A stretch of 64,000 nt of DNA from Gp6-AA40 sp036802945 (GCA_036802945.1 DAIRVG010000011.1:8890-72889); one strand, 5' to 3'. Shown: positions 33,900 through 43,005, numbered from the stretch's first letter. Program-made: numbers and translations. Notes: a model not told the origin generated them from the sequence alone.

Positions 33900-34086
33900 T
33901 CGCCACGAAGGTCACGAAGACGTTCTAGCCANNNNNNNNNNNNNNNNNNNNNNNNNNNNNNNNNNNNNNNNNNNNNNNNNNNNNNNNNNNNNNNNNNNNN
34001 NNNNNNNNNNNNNNNNNNNNNNNNNNNNNNNGAATCGTCACGTCCCCGAACTGATCGCCACGAAGGTCACGAAGACGTTCTAGCCA
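33877..34086. other. Assembly gap (100 N at 33932-34031) with 55-bp duplicated flanks
   Basis: 33877-33931 equals 34032-34086. The duplicated part includes the last codons of the nucleotidase gene, so the second copy is not a gene fragment. The stretch 33900-34249 otherwise holds only the CCACGAAGG-type repeat and no gene. Confidence 0.9.
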
Positions 34087-34168
34087 CTAAGAACACAATG
34101 CGCGTGTTTGTAGAGCTCAAAGAATCACCGAGCAAAAACACATAGTGTCCTTGGTGTCCTTTGTGGCC
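34057..34168. repeat. CCACGAAGG-type inverted repeat
   Basis: The left arm GCCACGAAGGTCACGAAG pairs with a right arm that reads, in reverse complement, GCCACAAAGGACACCAAGGA. The left arm also appears before the gap at 33902 because of the assembly duplication. It lies between the nucleotidase and the hydroxylase genes. Confidence 0.7.
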
Positions 34169-34249
34169 GATCCGTCTTAGTGGCCCTCGGCATCTGGCGC
34201 TAACCCGCGGATTGTGCGAGACTTCGCTGACCTCGGAGGGAGAGGACAC

Positions 34250-34714
34250 ATGAGCGTTTTCACGTTGAAAGTAAACGGGCAGTCCCACACCGTGGACGTC
34301 GACCCGACGACGCCGTTGTTGTACGTCCTCAGCGACGACCTGCAGCTGAAAGGACCGAAATTCGGCTGCGGCCTGGGCCAATGCGGTTCCTGCACCGCCA
34401 TCGTCAACGGGCGGGCTGTACGCACGTGCCGGACGCCGATGAGCACGGTGAGCGGCGCCGACATTACCACCCTCGAGGGGCTCGGCACGCCGGAGAAGCC
34501 GCACCCGATCCAGAAAGCCTTCATCGACGAGCAGGCCGCACAGTGCGGCTTCTGTCTGAGTGGGGTCGTGCTGACCGCAAAGGCGTATCTGGATCAGAAT
34601 CCGAAGGCAACGGACGCCCAGATTCAGCAGGCGATGTCCACGGTCCTCTGTCGCTGCTTCACCACCACTCGCATGATGAAGGCCATCAAGCGGTATGCGA
34701 CGGAGCGTGCGTGA
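34250..34714 (+). CDS. [2Fe-2S] subunit of a molybdenum hydroxylase
   Basis: ATG 34250 follows GGAGGGAGAGG; 154 residues. Residues 40-63 carry the plant-type [2Fe-2S] ligands (FGCGLGQCGSC, then RTCRTP), and residues about 100-139 the second cluster (AQCGFC and LCRC). The size and layout match the small subunit of isoquinoline 1-oxidoreductase/xanthine-dehydrogenase family enzymes. There is no leader of its own; such subunits are exported with the Tat-targeted large subunit. The stop overlaps the start of the large subunit (TGATG). Confidence 0.9.
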   Translation: MSVFTLKVNGQSHTVDVDPTTPLLYVLSDDLQLKGPKFGCGLGQCGSCTAIVNGRAVRTCRTPMSTVSGADITTLEGLGTPEKPHPIQKAFIDEQAAQCGFCLSGVVLTAKAYLDQNPKATDAQIQQAMSTVLCRCFTTTRMMKAIKRYATERA

Positions 34715-37161
34715 TGAAGAACGACACTTCACGACAGGACGAAATCGCGCCGACGCTCGCGAGTCAGACGACGCGAGCGGAAGCGGAAGCGCGGATGACC
34801 GAGGATGCGCTCGCCGAGCTGCGGCGCAGCGGTTTCTCGCGCCGGCATTTCCTCAAGGGCTCCGGAGCCCTTGTCGTCGCATTCAGCGTTGCGGAGCTCG
34901 CGGGCAAACTGGGGATCGCGCCGGAACGGATGCTCGCACAGGGCGGCAATACGCCGCAGACGCTCGACTCCTGGATCGCGATCGGCAACGACGGCGTCGT
35001 GACCGCGTACACCGGCCGCGCGGACATGGGCCAGGGCATGTCGACGGTGCAGACGCAGCTGATTGCCGAGGAGCTTTCGGTCCCCGTCAACCGCGTGCGT
35101 CTGGTGCAGTGCGATACGGGAATGACACCCGACCAGGGGACCTCGTCCGGGAGTCAGGCACATCCCGTGAATTTCAATCACGAGAACCTCGCGCAGGCGG
35201 GCGCGACGGCGCGTGAAGCGCTTCTGGCGATGGCGTCGACGAAGCTGGGCGCGCCGGTCGATCAGCTCACCGCGGCCAACGGTGTGATCAGCGTCAAATC
35301 GGATGCGTCGAAAAAGGCGACCTACGGCGAGCTCATTGGCGGGAAACGGTTCAACCTGAACCTGCAGCCCAATGCCAAGCGCAAGCCGCAGAAGGACTGG
35401 ACGGTGCTCGGCACTTCGGTGCCCCGCGTCGACATGCCGGACCTCGTCACCGCGCGCTTCGAGTTCGCGCACAACGTGCGCGTGCCCGGCATGGTGCACG
35501 GCAGGGTCGTTCGTCCGCCGGCGATTGGCGCCACGCTCGTCAGCGTGGACGAAAGCTCGGTCAGCGGAATGCCGGGGAACGTCAAGGTCGTCACGAAGAA
35601 GAACTGGGTCGGCGTCGTTGCCGACAAGCCGTGGCAGGCGATCCAGGCGGCCGAGAAACTGAAGGTTACGTGGACGCCCGGCACCGGTCTTCCGAGCCAG
35701 CGCGATTTCTACAGCTACATGCGCAACCATCCCGGGAAGCGCGACACGTACCAGGTCAACTCGAAGGATGTCGATACCAAGCTCACCGGCGCAACGACGC
35801 TGATCAAGGCGACGTACCTGCATCCCTACCAGATGCACGGATCGATCGGCAGCTCCTGCGCTGTGGCCGACGTTAAGGGCAACAACGCGACGATCTGGTC
35901 GGCCACACAGGCGGTCTATCCGCTCCGCAATACCAGCGCGATGGTTCTCGGCCTGGAGCCACAGAACGTCCGCGTGATCTATGCGCGAGGATCCGGGTGC
36001 TACGGGCTTAACGGCGCCGACGGCGTCTCGTACGACGCGGCGCTGCTCTCGCAGGCCGTCGGTAAACCGGTCCGTGTGCAGCTGTCGCGGAAAGACGAGA
36101 TGGCGTGGGGTGAGAACTACGGGCTGCCGTTCGTGGTCGATCAGCAGGCCGGTCTCGATGCCAGCGGCAATATCGTTGCGTGGCACTACGAGACGTGGTC
36201 GGCGACGCTCGGCAACCGGCCGGGCAACAATGCGCCGGGCAACGTGGCCTCGGGCCTTCTTGCCGGTTTTGCTCCAGCGGCGGTCGCCCCACGCGCCAAT
36301 GCGCCTGACCCCACCAACTGGGACAACGGCAACAATGGCGTACCCGCGTACGTGGCGGGGCGCGTTGGCGCCAAAGCCAATGGCACCGGCACTATCGCAA
36401 GTGAGCGCGTCCTGACCCACACGGTGCCTTCTCCCTTCCTCACCGGACCGCTCCGTTCGCCGGCGCGGCTGCAGAATGCGTTCGCGCAGGAGTCATTCTT
36501 CGACGAGATTGCCGCGCAGGTGAAGGCGGATCCGGTCCAGTACCGGCTGCGCCACCTGAGCGACTCGCGATTGAAGGATGTCATCACCGCCGCGGCAAAG
36601 CAGGCCAACTGGGAGACGCGGCCTTCACCGAAGCCTGCGATCGCCCGGACCGGAGTCGCCACCGGCCGCGGCGTCGCGTGTGTGCTCTACGAAGGGGACA
36701 ACGGCTACACGGCGGTCGTCGCCGAAGTGGACGTGAACCAGGACACCGGCGTTGTCCAGGCCAGGCGCCTGGTCGTGGCTCAGGACGTCGGCCCGATCTC
36801 GAGCCCCAACGGCGTGCGCAATCAGCTCGAGGGCGGCGCGCTTCAGGGATTGAGCCGCGCGCTCGTCGAAGAGGTGACGTGGGACGACCAGAAGATCACG
36901 TCGATCGACTGGAACACCTACAAGACCCTCTATGTCGGATCGCAAACGCCTGTGATCGAAAGCGTGCTGATCGATCGTCCGGAGACTGAGGCGATGGGCG
37001 CCGGCGAGACGGCTATTACGATCGTGGCGGCAGCCGTCGGGAACGCGATCTTCGACGCGACCGGCGTGCGCATTCGCGAGCTGCCGTTCACGCCGGAACG
37101 CGTGAAGGCAGCGCTCGGCGCGGCACCGGCAAATCGCACTCAGACCGCGCAGGTCAGGTAA
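34714..37161 (+). CDS. Molybdopterin-binding subunit of a xanthine-dehydrogenase-family hydroxylase (Tat-exported)
   Basis: An 815-residue protein from ATG 34714. Residues about 40-62 carry a twin-arginine signal (FSRRHFLKGSG plus a hydrophobic stretch). The Mo-cofactor motifs include GRADMGQGMSTVQTQL and the C-terminal EAMGAGETAITIVAAA, whose Glu is the catalytic base in the family. Together with the small subunit it forms a two-subunit periplasmic hydroxylase like isoquinoline 1-oxidoreductase; electrons probably go to a c-type cytochrome. The substrate (N-heterocycle or aldehyde) cannot be assigned. Confidence 0.9.
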   Translation: MKNDTSRQDEIAPTLASQTTRAEAEARMTEDALAELRRSGFSRRHFLKGSGALVVAFSVAELAGKLGIAPERMLAQGGNTPQTLDSWIAIGNDGVVTAYTGRADMGQGMSTVQTQLIAEELSVPVNRVRLVQCDTGMTPDQGTSSGSQAHPVNFNHENLAQAGATAREALLAMASTKLGAPVDQLTAANGVISVKSDASKKATYGELIGGKRFNLNLQPNAKRKPQKDWTVLGTSVPRVDMPDLVTARFEFAHNVRVPGMVHGRVVRPPAIGATLVSVDESSVSGMPGNVKVVTKKNWVGVVADKPWQAIQAAEKLKVTWTPGTGLPSQRDFYSYMRNHPGKRDTYQVNSKDVDTKLTGATTLIKATYLHPYQMHGSIGSSCAVADVKGNNATIWSATQAVYPLRNTSAMVLGLEPQNVRVIYARGSGCYGLNGADGVSYDAALLSQAVGKPVRVQLSRKDEMAWGENYGLPFVVDQQAGLDASGNIVAWHYETWSATLGNRPGNNAPGNVASGLLAGFAPAAVAPRANAPDPTNWDNGNNGVPAYVAGRVGAKANGTGTIASERVLTHTVPSPFLTGPLRSPARLQNAFAQESFFDEIAAQVKADPVQYRLRHLSDSRLKDVITAAAKQANWETRPSPKPAIARTGVATGRGVACVLYEGDNGYTAVVAEVDVNQDTGVVQARRLVVAQDVGPISSPNGVRNQLEGGALQGLSRALVEEVTWDDQKITSIDWNTYKTLYVGSQTPVIESVLIDRPETEAMGAGETAITIVAAAVGNAIFDATGVRIRELPFTPERVKAALGAAPANRTQTAQVR

Positions 37162-37240
37162 CTCACTGATCACGGGCCACCCGCCTACGCCGAGGCTTCG
37201 GCGGGCAGGCAGAGACAGATACACCCAGAATTACTTTGTA

Positions 37241-37269
37241 GGGCGGGCCTTGTCAGGCCCGCCCTTTTT
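37241..37269 (+). terminator. Rho-independent terminator
   Basis: GGGCGGGCCT-TGTC-AGGCCCGCCC (perfect 10-bp stem) followed by TTTTT. It ends the hydroxylase operon and lies 17 nt before the DUF1028 gene. Confidence 0.85.
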
Positions 37270-37285
37270 GTTCGTGGGGCTTGTC

Positions 37286-38287
37286 ATGACGCGAACCTTC
37301 AGGCTGATTGCCCTTCTGGTTACCTTCGCACTCGTCTCGCCAATCGGTGCCCAGACGTCAGCGCCCAGTCCACGGCGACCCGTCCACACTTTTTCGATTG
37401 TCGCGCGCGATCCGGCGACCGGCGAGCTTGGCGTCGCAGTCCAGTCGCACTGGTTCGGTATTGGACCGCTCGTACCGTGGGTGGAAGCCGGCGTTGGCGC
37501 GATCGCGACCCAATCCTTCGTCGATCCGAGCTATGGGAAGTTGGGACTTGAGCTGATGCGCGCCGGCAAGAGCGCGCCCGAGACGCTGAAGGCGCTGCTC
37601 GCAGCCGATGAGGGTCGCGACGTCCGGCAGGTGGCGATGATCGATACACAGGGTCGCGTTGCCGCCCATACAGGTAGGAAGGACATCCAGGCGGCAGGCC
37701 ATCAGATCGGCAACAACTTCTCCGTTCAGGCCAATCTGATGCTCAACGACACGATCTGGCCCGCGATGGCGCGCGCCTTCCAGTCGGCGAAGGGCGATCT
37801 CGCGGATCGGATGATGGCGGCGCTCGATGCTGCGCAGGCGGCCGGCGGCGATATCCGCGGGCGGCAATCCGCCGCGCTCATCGTCGTCAACGGCAAGTCG
37901 ACAGGCAAGGCGTGGGTCGACCGGCGCTTCGATCTGCGCGTGGATGACAGTGCCGAGCCGTTGAAAGAGCTGCGGCGCCTGGTTGTCCTGCAGCGCGCCT
38001 ACAACCATATGAACGCGGGCGATCTGGCGGTGGAGCGCAAGGACAATCAGGGAGCACTACGCGAGTATTCAGCGGCCGCGGCGCTCGCGCCTGGAAACAT
38101 GGAAATGGTCTTCTGGCACGCCGCGGCGCTCGTCAACATGGGGCGCGTCGACGAATCACTCCCGCTGTTCCGGCGCGTCTTCACTGCAGACAGGAACTGG
38201 CGCACACTGACGCCCCGCCTCGCCGCCGTCGGTCTTCTTCCCGCCGATCAGAAGGTCATCGATCGGATCCTGAACGCGGCGAACTGA
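37286..38287 (+). CDS. Exported DUF1028 protein with C-terminal TPR-like helices
   Basis: 333 residues from ATG 37286 with a leader to about PIGAQT. Residues 25-220 match DUF1028, an Ntn-hydrolase-like fold: VHTFSIVARDPATGELGVAV, QSHWFGIGPLVPWVEAGVGA, IATQSFVDPSYGKLGLELM, DIQAAGHQIGNNFSVQANLM and RQSAALIVVNG. Residues about 235-330 are helical and TPR-like (NAGDLAVERKDNQGALREYS). DUF1028 proteins are thought to be hydrolases of amide bonds, but this is not established. Confidence 0.8.
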   Translation: MTRTFRLIALLVTFALVSPIGAQTSAPSPRRPVHTFSIVARDPATGELGVAVQSHWFGIGPLVPWVEAGVGAIATQSFVDPSYGKLGLELMRAGKSAPETLKALLAADEGRDVRQVAMIDTQGRVAAHTGRKDIQAAGHQIGNNFSVQANLMLNDTIWPAMARAFQSAKGDLADRMMAALDAAQAAGGDIRGRQSAALIVVNGKSTGKAWVDRRFDLRVDDSAEPLKELRRLVVLQRAYNHMNAGDLAVERKDNQGALREYSAAAALAPGNMEMVFWHAAALVNMGRVDESLPLFRRVFTADRNWRTLTPRLAAVGLLPADQKVIDRILNAAN

Positions 38288-38324
38288 GGGCCGCTTTCAG
38301 CCCGCCCTCACGCACGTCAGCGCG

Positions 38325-38354
38325 TTGACACCGCTGAATGGCGGATGTTATAAG
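38325..38354 (+). promoter_or_regulatory. Near-consensus sigma70-type promoter
   Basis: TTGACA at 38325-38330 and TATAAG at 38349-38354 are separated by 18 nt. It reads towards the WEG/DUF6152 operon that starts at 38519, leaving a leader of about 160 nt. No short coding sequence or riboswitch pattern was recognised in the leader. Confidence 0.65.
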
Positions 38355-38518
38355 CGGTCCGCGCCCCGACGTTTCTTCTTCGCAGGCAGACACTTATCGA
38401 GATCATCGGGAGAAATAACCGCTAAACACCCGTCCTTCATCAAGCTCACCGATGGCGCCACACAGCGCGTTGGGCAGGACGTCGAAGGGATCTTCGGCAC
38501 TAAGATCTGGAGATGACC

Positions 38519-39334
38519 ATGAGAACGTACATCGGCTTGATGCTTGCGGTCTGCACGCTGTCGGTGGCTGCGATCGCCCAGGAGAAGAAACCGTTCGTCG
38601 AGGCCAGAGGGAGCGTCATGCCGGTGCCGCTGCCGCCGGGGGGACCCGCGCCGCACATGTCTGACGGCCACGTGGATCTGTCGGGGGTCTGGTTTTCGGG
38701 TCCCACCGGTAAAGCGAACGCGTGGAGTGTCGTGCCCGACGAGCCGCTGAAGGAAGATCCCGTGCCGTTCCAGCCCGCGGCGGCCGCGAAGATCAAGGCG
38801 ATGACGCGCACCGAACGCGAGTTGAGCAGCCCGGGCGTCCGGTGCACGCCTGTCGGCACGCCCGGCATGTGGACCATCAATCCGTATCCCCATCAGCTCA
38901 TTACCCAGCCAGGGCTGTACGTTCACCTGATCGAGAGCGACAACGCCTGGAACGTGGTCCATACCGACGGCCGCCCTCACAAAGGGAAGGACGATCTCGA
39001 GCCGCTGTACAACGGCGATCAAACCGCGCGCTGGGAGGGCGACACGCTCGTCATCGACACCATCTCGCTCGACGAACGGACGTGGATCAATTCGAGCGGC
39101 TGGTTCCACAGCGATCAGGCGCACGTGATCGAGCGCCTCAGGCGCCCGTCCATGAACTACCTCGAGTACCAGTACACCGTCGAGGATCCGAAGGTGCTGA
39201 CCAAGCCGTGGACATCGGCGTGGCGAACGTATTCCCTCGGCAAGGAAGACCTGACCGAGAATTTCTGCACCAACAACGAGAACGTCGATCAGCTCCGGAA
39301 GCTGAGCGAGGTCGAAGCCTCCAAACGGAAATGA
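38519..39334 (+). CDS. Exported WEG-family protein (uncharacterised)
   Basis: ATG 38519 has GGAG 6 nt upstream and is preferred over ATG 38513. 271 residues with a leader ending AAIAQE. Signature block ARWEGDTLVIDTISLDERTW, then QAHVIERLRRPSMNYLEYQY and TVEDPKVLTKPW. It is a full-length member, like those at 8485 and 9545. The C-terminus NNENVDQLRKLSEVEASKRK resembles the short stub at 40890. First gene after the promoter at 38325. Confidence 0.7.
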   Translation: MRTYIGLMLAVCTLSVAAIAQEKKPFVEARGSVMPVPLPPGGPAPHMSDGHVDLSGVWFSGPTGKANAWSVVPDEPLKEDPVPFQPAAAAKIKAMTRTERELSSPGVRCTPVGTPGMWTINPYPHQLITQPGLYVHLIESDNAWNVVHTDGRPHKGKDDLEPLYNGDQTARWEGDTLVIDTISLDERTWINSSGWFHSDQAHVIERLRRPSMNYLEYQYTVEDPKVLTKPWTSAWRTYSLGKEDLTENFCTNNENVDQLRKLSEVEASKRK

Positions 39335-39348
39335 CGAGGGGAGAATCG

Positions 39349-39552
39349 TGCAAGATTCTTGTGCTCGAACGCGTCGACGGAGAACAAGACCGTCGTGATG
39401 AAGGGGACCGTGACGGAATGCTGTGGACCAATCCGAACACCTTCCTGAAGTTCGACGTGAAGGACGACACCGGTAAGGTCACGCACTGGAGTTGCGAATG
39501 GAACGCACCATCCACGCTCGTCCATCGGCAAGTAACCCAGAGAGGATGCTGA
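39349..39552 (+). pseudogene. Decayed DUF6152 gene
   Basis: From about 39366 to 39526 the DNA aligns base by base with the intact DUF6152 gene at 40483 (AACAAGACCGTCGT, CTGTGGACCAAT and TTCCTGAAGTTCGACG are visible). Three lesions are evident: loss of most of the signal-peptide region between about 39365 and the start; a one-base deletion where the intact gene has CAGTGGCTCTGG (here GAATGCTGTGG); and truncation after PSTLV. It sits between two WEG genes, exactly where an intact partner is expected. Confidence 0.75.
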
Positions 39553-39554
39553 GC

Positions 39555-40457
39555 ATGCGAAGGCGCGTTGTTGTATTCGCGGTTGTCCTGGCGGCGTTGG
39601 CGTTCTCGCTGTCTGCACACGCGCAGCGCGGCGGCGGTGGTGGAGGGCAGGGCGGGTCGGCTCCTCCCGCCGGCACGACCAAAATCAGCCCGCCGGTGCA
39701 CGTAGACGGTTGGGGGCGCGCGGTCGCCGAAAAGCCGAAGGACCACAAACCGGGTCCCGCCCCCGTCCGCGATCTGTCGGGTATCTGGGAGCCGGCCGAA
39801 GGGTGGCGCGCCGGCGTGCAGGCCAACGGCGCGCGCGACAATCCGTCGGACAGGAACCACACGCTGCCGTTCACGCCGCTCGGCGAGCAGACCTGGAAGT
39901 CCCACCATCCGGGGTTCGGAACGACGGCGGTGGACATCCAGTTCAACAACGACCCGTTCAACATCTGCGATCCGATCGGTACGCCGCGCATCAACCTGTT
40001 CAACCTGCGCGGCGTGCAGATCATGCAGACGAAGAAACAGGTGCTGCTGCTCTATCAGAACAGCCAGGTGTGGCGGAACATCTGGATGGACGGCCGCGAG
40101 CTGCCGAAGGAGTTCGATGAGCCGCGCTGGTACGGCTACTCGGTCGGCAGATGGACGGATGACTATACGTTCGTCGCGCAGACGCGGGGTCTCGACGAGC
40201 GCACATGGATCGACAACGCCGGCCGTCCGCACAGCGACCAGCTGATGGTGGAGGAGACCTTCCACCGCGTGAACGCGGACATCATCGAGCTCACGCTGAC
40301 GATCACCGACCCGAAGATGTACACGCAGCCGTGGGTGGCGCTGAACAAGTTTCAGCTCGGGCTGCTGCCGGACAGCTTCGACATCCGCGAGCAGCTGTGT
40401 TCACCTTCGGAGGCAGCGACCTACAACACGATCCAGGCTGAGGCGGTCAAGAAATGA
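39555..40457 (+). CDS. Exported WEG-family protein, divergent member
   Basis: 300 residues from ATG 39555. The leader ends AHAQRG and is followed by a Gly-rich linker (GGGGGGQGG) and PVHVDGWGRAV. The family strand is altered to VGRWTDDYTFVAQTRGLDER, with TWIDNAGRPHSDQLMVEETF after it, so the WEG itself is lost while flanking blocks remain. Earlier conserved region: DPFNICDPIGTPRINLFNLR. Function unknown. Followed by its intact DUF6152 partner at 40483. Confidence 0.65.
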   Translation: MRRRVVVFAVVLAALAFSLSAHAQRGGGGGGQGGSAPPAGTTKISPPVHVDGWGRAVAEKPKDHKPGPAPVRDLSGIWEPAEGWRAGVQANGARDNPSDRNHTLPFTPLGEQTWKSHHPGFGTTAVDIQFNNDPFNICDPIGTPRINLFNLRGVQIMQTKKQVLLLYQNSQVWRNIWMDGRELPKEFDEPRWYGYSVGRWTDDYTFVAQTRGLDERTWIDNAGRPHSDQLMVEETFHRVNADIIELTLTITDPKMYTQPWVALNKFQLGLLPDSFDIREQLCSPSEAATYNTIQAEAVKK

Positions 40458-40482
40458 ACACGCATTTCATCGAGAAGAACAC

Positions 40483-40866
40483 ATGAGGCAGATATTCATA
40501 CTTTGTACGGTACTGGCGTTGACGGCTCCGGTGGCGGCACATCACGGCAACGCGTCCACCGAGAACAAGACCGTCGTACTGAAGGCCACCGTGACACAGT
40601 GGCTCTGGACCAACCCCCACACATTCCTCAAGTTTGATGCAAAGGACGACAGCGGCAACGTGACGCAGTGGACCGCCGAGTGGAACAACCCGTCCACGCT
40701 GGTCAACTTCGGGTTGACGGCGAAGACATTCAAGCCCGGGGACCAGGTCACGGTCACGCTGGATGGTGTGGCGAGGAGCGGCGCGCCGATTGGTCGAATC
40801 AAGGAGGTCATGCTGGCCGACGGCACGGTGATGCGCTATGACGGCGTGGCCGGAACCGGCAGATGA
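40483..40866 (+). CDS. DUF6152 exported protein
   Basis: 127 residues with a signal peptide cut before HHGNAST. The DUF6152 pattern is clear: TVVLKATVTQWLWTNPHTFL, KFDAKDDSGNVTQWTAEWNN, PSTLVNFGLTAKTFKPGDQV and VTVTLDG. The mature N-terminus again begins His-His. Closest in this window to the decayed copy at 39349, more distant from the 8075 protein. Function unknown. Confidence 0.85.
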   Translation: MRQIFILCTVLALTAPVAAHHGNASTENKTVVLKATVTQWLWTNPHTFLKFDAKDDSGNVTQWTAEWNNPSTLVNFGLTAKTFKPGDQVTVTLDGVARSGAPIGRIKEVMLADGTVMRYDGVAGTGR

Positions 40867-40889
40867 GACAGGCGGTACAGAAATAAATA

Positions 40890-40985
40890 ATGGCAAACAT
40901 TCTTGCGGCGTTCGCGTCCGCAAACAACGAGAACACCGAACAGTTCGGCAGGCTCATCCAGGTCGAGAAAGCGAGCCAGAAATGA
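40890..40985 (+). pseudogene. 3' stub of a WEG-family gene
   Basis: ATG 40890 opens a 31-residue frame whose last part NNENTEQFGRLIQVEKASQK aligns with the C-terminus of the 38519 protein (NNENVDQLRKLSEVEASKRK). No upstream homology remains. It ends in an ATGA overlap with the SMP-30 gene. Best read as the tail of a third WEG copy lost by deletion; a coupling leader peptide is an alternative use. Confidence 0.6.
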
Positions 40986-41965
40986 AACGCGCCTTCGTAA
41001 CACTCTGCGTGCTCCTCGCGGCCGCGACAGCGTTCGCGCAGCGGGGGCGGGGCAATGCACCACCACCACCACCACCGGCGGAGATTGCCGCACCGGCAAT
41101 TCCCGGAGTGATCGCGCCGGGGACGAAAATCCAGCTCGTAAACGGCGACCTCCGCCGGACGGAAGGGCCGGTCGCGATGCCGGACGGCGGCATCGTCTTC
41201 ACCAATACGAACAGCATCACGCGACTCGACCCGGCCGGGAACGTGTCGACCTTCGTCGAGGTGTCCAACAACGCGAACGGGCTCGGGTGGGACACGAAGG
41301 GACGCCTGATTGCCGTCGAGCGAAAGCCGAATGACGAGCGTCTCGGCGTTCTGTACCCGCCCGGCGCGGTGACGACGCTGGCCGACAAGCACGACGGGAT
41401 GCCGTTTGATCGCCTGAACGACCTGGTCGTCACGTCGCAGGACGCGGTGTACTTCACTGACGGGAAGGGCGTCTATTACCTGCCCTCGGGCGGAGGCGCC
41501 GTGAAGAAGGTGATCGACGGGATTCCGAATCCGAACGGCGTGCAGCTCAGTCCCGACGAGAAGACGCTCTACGCGAACAACAAGGACAGCGAGTATCTGC
41601 TCGCCTTCGACGTGAAACCGGACGGAACGCTGACCAACCGCCGCAACTTCGCGAAGTACAAGAGCGTCACGCTGAAGGACAGCAAGGATCCGCTGCTCGC
41701 GGAAGACAACGGTGCGGACGGCCTTGCAGTGGACAACGACGGGCGCGTGTACGTGGCCACCAACGTGGGCGTCGAGGTGTTCAGTCCCAAGGGCGACCTG
41801 CTGGGCGTCATCCCCGCCATCTGGGGCGGTGAGTCGTTGATGCTGCGCAAGCCGCAGAATCTCGCGTTTGCGGGACCAGGAAAGAAGACCCTGTACATGG
41901 TTGGAGCAGGCGCGGCCTTCAAGGTTCAGACGCTGACGCAAGGCGTCAGCAAGAGGGCGAAATGA
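40982..41965 (+). CDS. Exported SMP-30/gluconolactonase-type protein
   Basis: 327 residues from ATG 40982. The leader ends AFAQRG and is followed by a polyproline linker (six Pro). SMP-30 blocks: LRRTEGPVAMPDGGIVFTNT, LNDLVVTSQDAVYFTDGKGV, IPNPNGVQLSPDEKTLYANN and NGADGLAVDNDGRVYVATN. The Glu (RRTEGP), Asn (NPNGVQ) and Asp (NGADGLA) are the expected divalent-metal ligands. Probably a periplasmic lactonase. The stop overlaps the start of the cytochrome gene (ATGA). Confidence 0.85.
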   Translation: MKRAFVTLCVLLAAATAFAQRGRGNAPPPPPPAEIAAPAIPGVIAPGTKIQLVNGDLRRTEGPVAMPDGGIVFTNTNSITRLDPAGNVSTFVEVSNNANGLGWDTKGRLIAVERKPNDERLGVLYPPGAVTTLADKHDGMPFDRLNDLVVTSQDAVYFTDGKGVYYLPSGGGAVKKVIDGIPNPNGVQLSPDEKTLYANNKDSEYLLAFDVKPDGTLTNRRNFAKYKSVTLKDSKDPLLAEDNGADGLAVDNDGRVYVATNVGVEVFSPKGDLLGVIPAIWGGESLMLRKPQNLAFAGPGKKTLYMVGAGAAFKVQTLTQGVSKRAK

Positions 41966-43005
41966 AAACATACTTCTGTGTTGCGATGCTCGCGGCGGCA
42001 GCCGCGCTGAGCGCGGTCGTGCTGCGCGCGGCTGATGACCCCGCCGGCCCCGGCTACCCCGCGTGGGCCTACGCGATTACGCCGCCGCCTCCACCGGGAG
42101 CGCCTCCCGCGCCGCGCGAGCCGGCGGACACCTCGCTCAAGCACATTCCGGGCACGACACGCACGTTCACGATCGCCCAGATCGCCGATCTCAACGAACC
42201 GGCCGACTGGTTCCCTGACGATCACCCCGCCATGCCACCGATCGTGGCGCGAGGCCGGCAGCCTGCGATTCGCGCGTGCGCCTATTGCCACTACCCGAAC
42301 GGCAAGGGGCGTTCGTCGAATGGCGGTGTGGCCGGGCTGCCCGTCTCCTACTTTGTGCAGACTCTCAACGATTTCAAGAACGGCTTGAGGAAACCCGGCG
42401 ATCCACGGAAGGTGAACGTCAATCAGATGATTGCGTTTGCCAAGGCGATGACGCCGGACGAGATGCGCACCGCGGCCGAGTACTTCGGATCGGTGCAGTG
42501 GACTCAATGGATCAGGGTCGTCGAGACCCGCATGGTTCCGAAGGCCGAGGCAGAAGGGTCGATCTTCTTCCGATTGCCTGGGAACGAAACCGAGCCGATC
42601 GGTATGCGCATCATCGAGGTGCCTGAGAACAACGAAGAGACCGAACCGCTGCGCAATCCGCGCTCAGGATTCATTGCGTATGCGCCAATCGGCAGCATCA
42701 AGAAAGGCGAATCGCTGGTAACCGCCGGCGGCAACGGCAAGACGGTCCTCTGCACGATCTGCCACGGCACGGACCTGAGAGGCCTCGGCACTGTTCCCGG
42801 CATTGCAGGCCGCTCACCCAGCTATCTCGCGCGACAGATGTTCGACATGCAGGTGGGCACGCGTCACGGCGAGTGGAGCGAGCTGATGAAGCCCGTCGTC
42901 GCAAAGCTGACGAACGAAGACTTCGTCGCGATCGCCGCATACGTTTCGTCGCGACCGATGCCGCCGGCGCCGGGCAATCGCATCCAGACCGCTGAAGCCA
43001 GATAA
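41962..43005 (+). CDS. Exported dihaem cytochrome c
   Basis: A 347-residue protein with a leader to about VLRAAD and a Pro-rich linker. Two CxxCH haem sites: CAYCH (about residue 108) and CTICH (about residue 264), each followed by Gly-rich loops typical of class I cytochrome c domains (GVAGLPVSYFVQTLNDFKNG and VPGIAGRSPSYLARQMFDMQ). A repeated PxDFVxIAAYVSS end is visible. It could accept electrons from the hydroxylase at 34714 or from an enzyme of this operon (inference). Confidence 0.85.
   Translation: MKTYFCVAMLAAAAALSAVVLRAADDPAGPGYPAWAYAITPPPPPGAPPAPREPADTSLKHIPGTTRTFTIAQIADLNEPADWFPDDHPAMPPIVARGRQPAIRACAYCHYPNGKGRSSNGGVAGLPVSYFVQTLNDFKNGLRKPGDPRKVNVNQMIAFAKAMTPDEMRTAAEYFGSVQWTQWIRVVETRMVPKAEAEGSIFFRLPGNETEPIGMRIIEVPENNEETEPLRNPRSGFIAYAPIGSIKKGESLVTAGGNGKTVLCTICHGTDLRGLGTVPGIAGRSPSYLARQMFDMQVGTRHGEWSELMKPVVAKLTNEDFVAIAAYVSSRPMPPAPGNRIQTAEAR

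Noticed and set aside
34729..36420. 563-codon open frame on the minus strand
   Set aside because: It is opposite the molybdopterin subunit, which has complete motifs; composition is Arg-rich and no start signal is seen.
38325..38516. Short open frame in the leader of the 38519 operon
   Set aside because: It starts at TTG inside the -35 box of a strong promoter, so it cannot be translated from that transcript.
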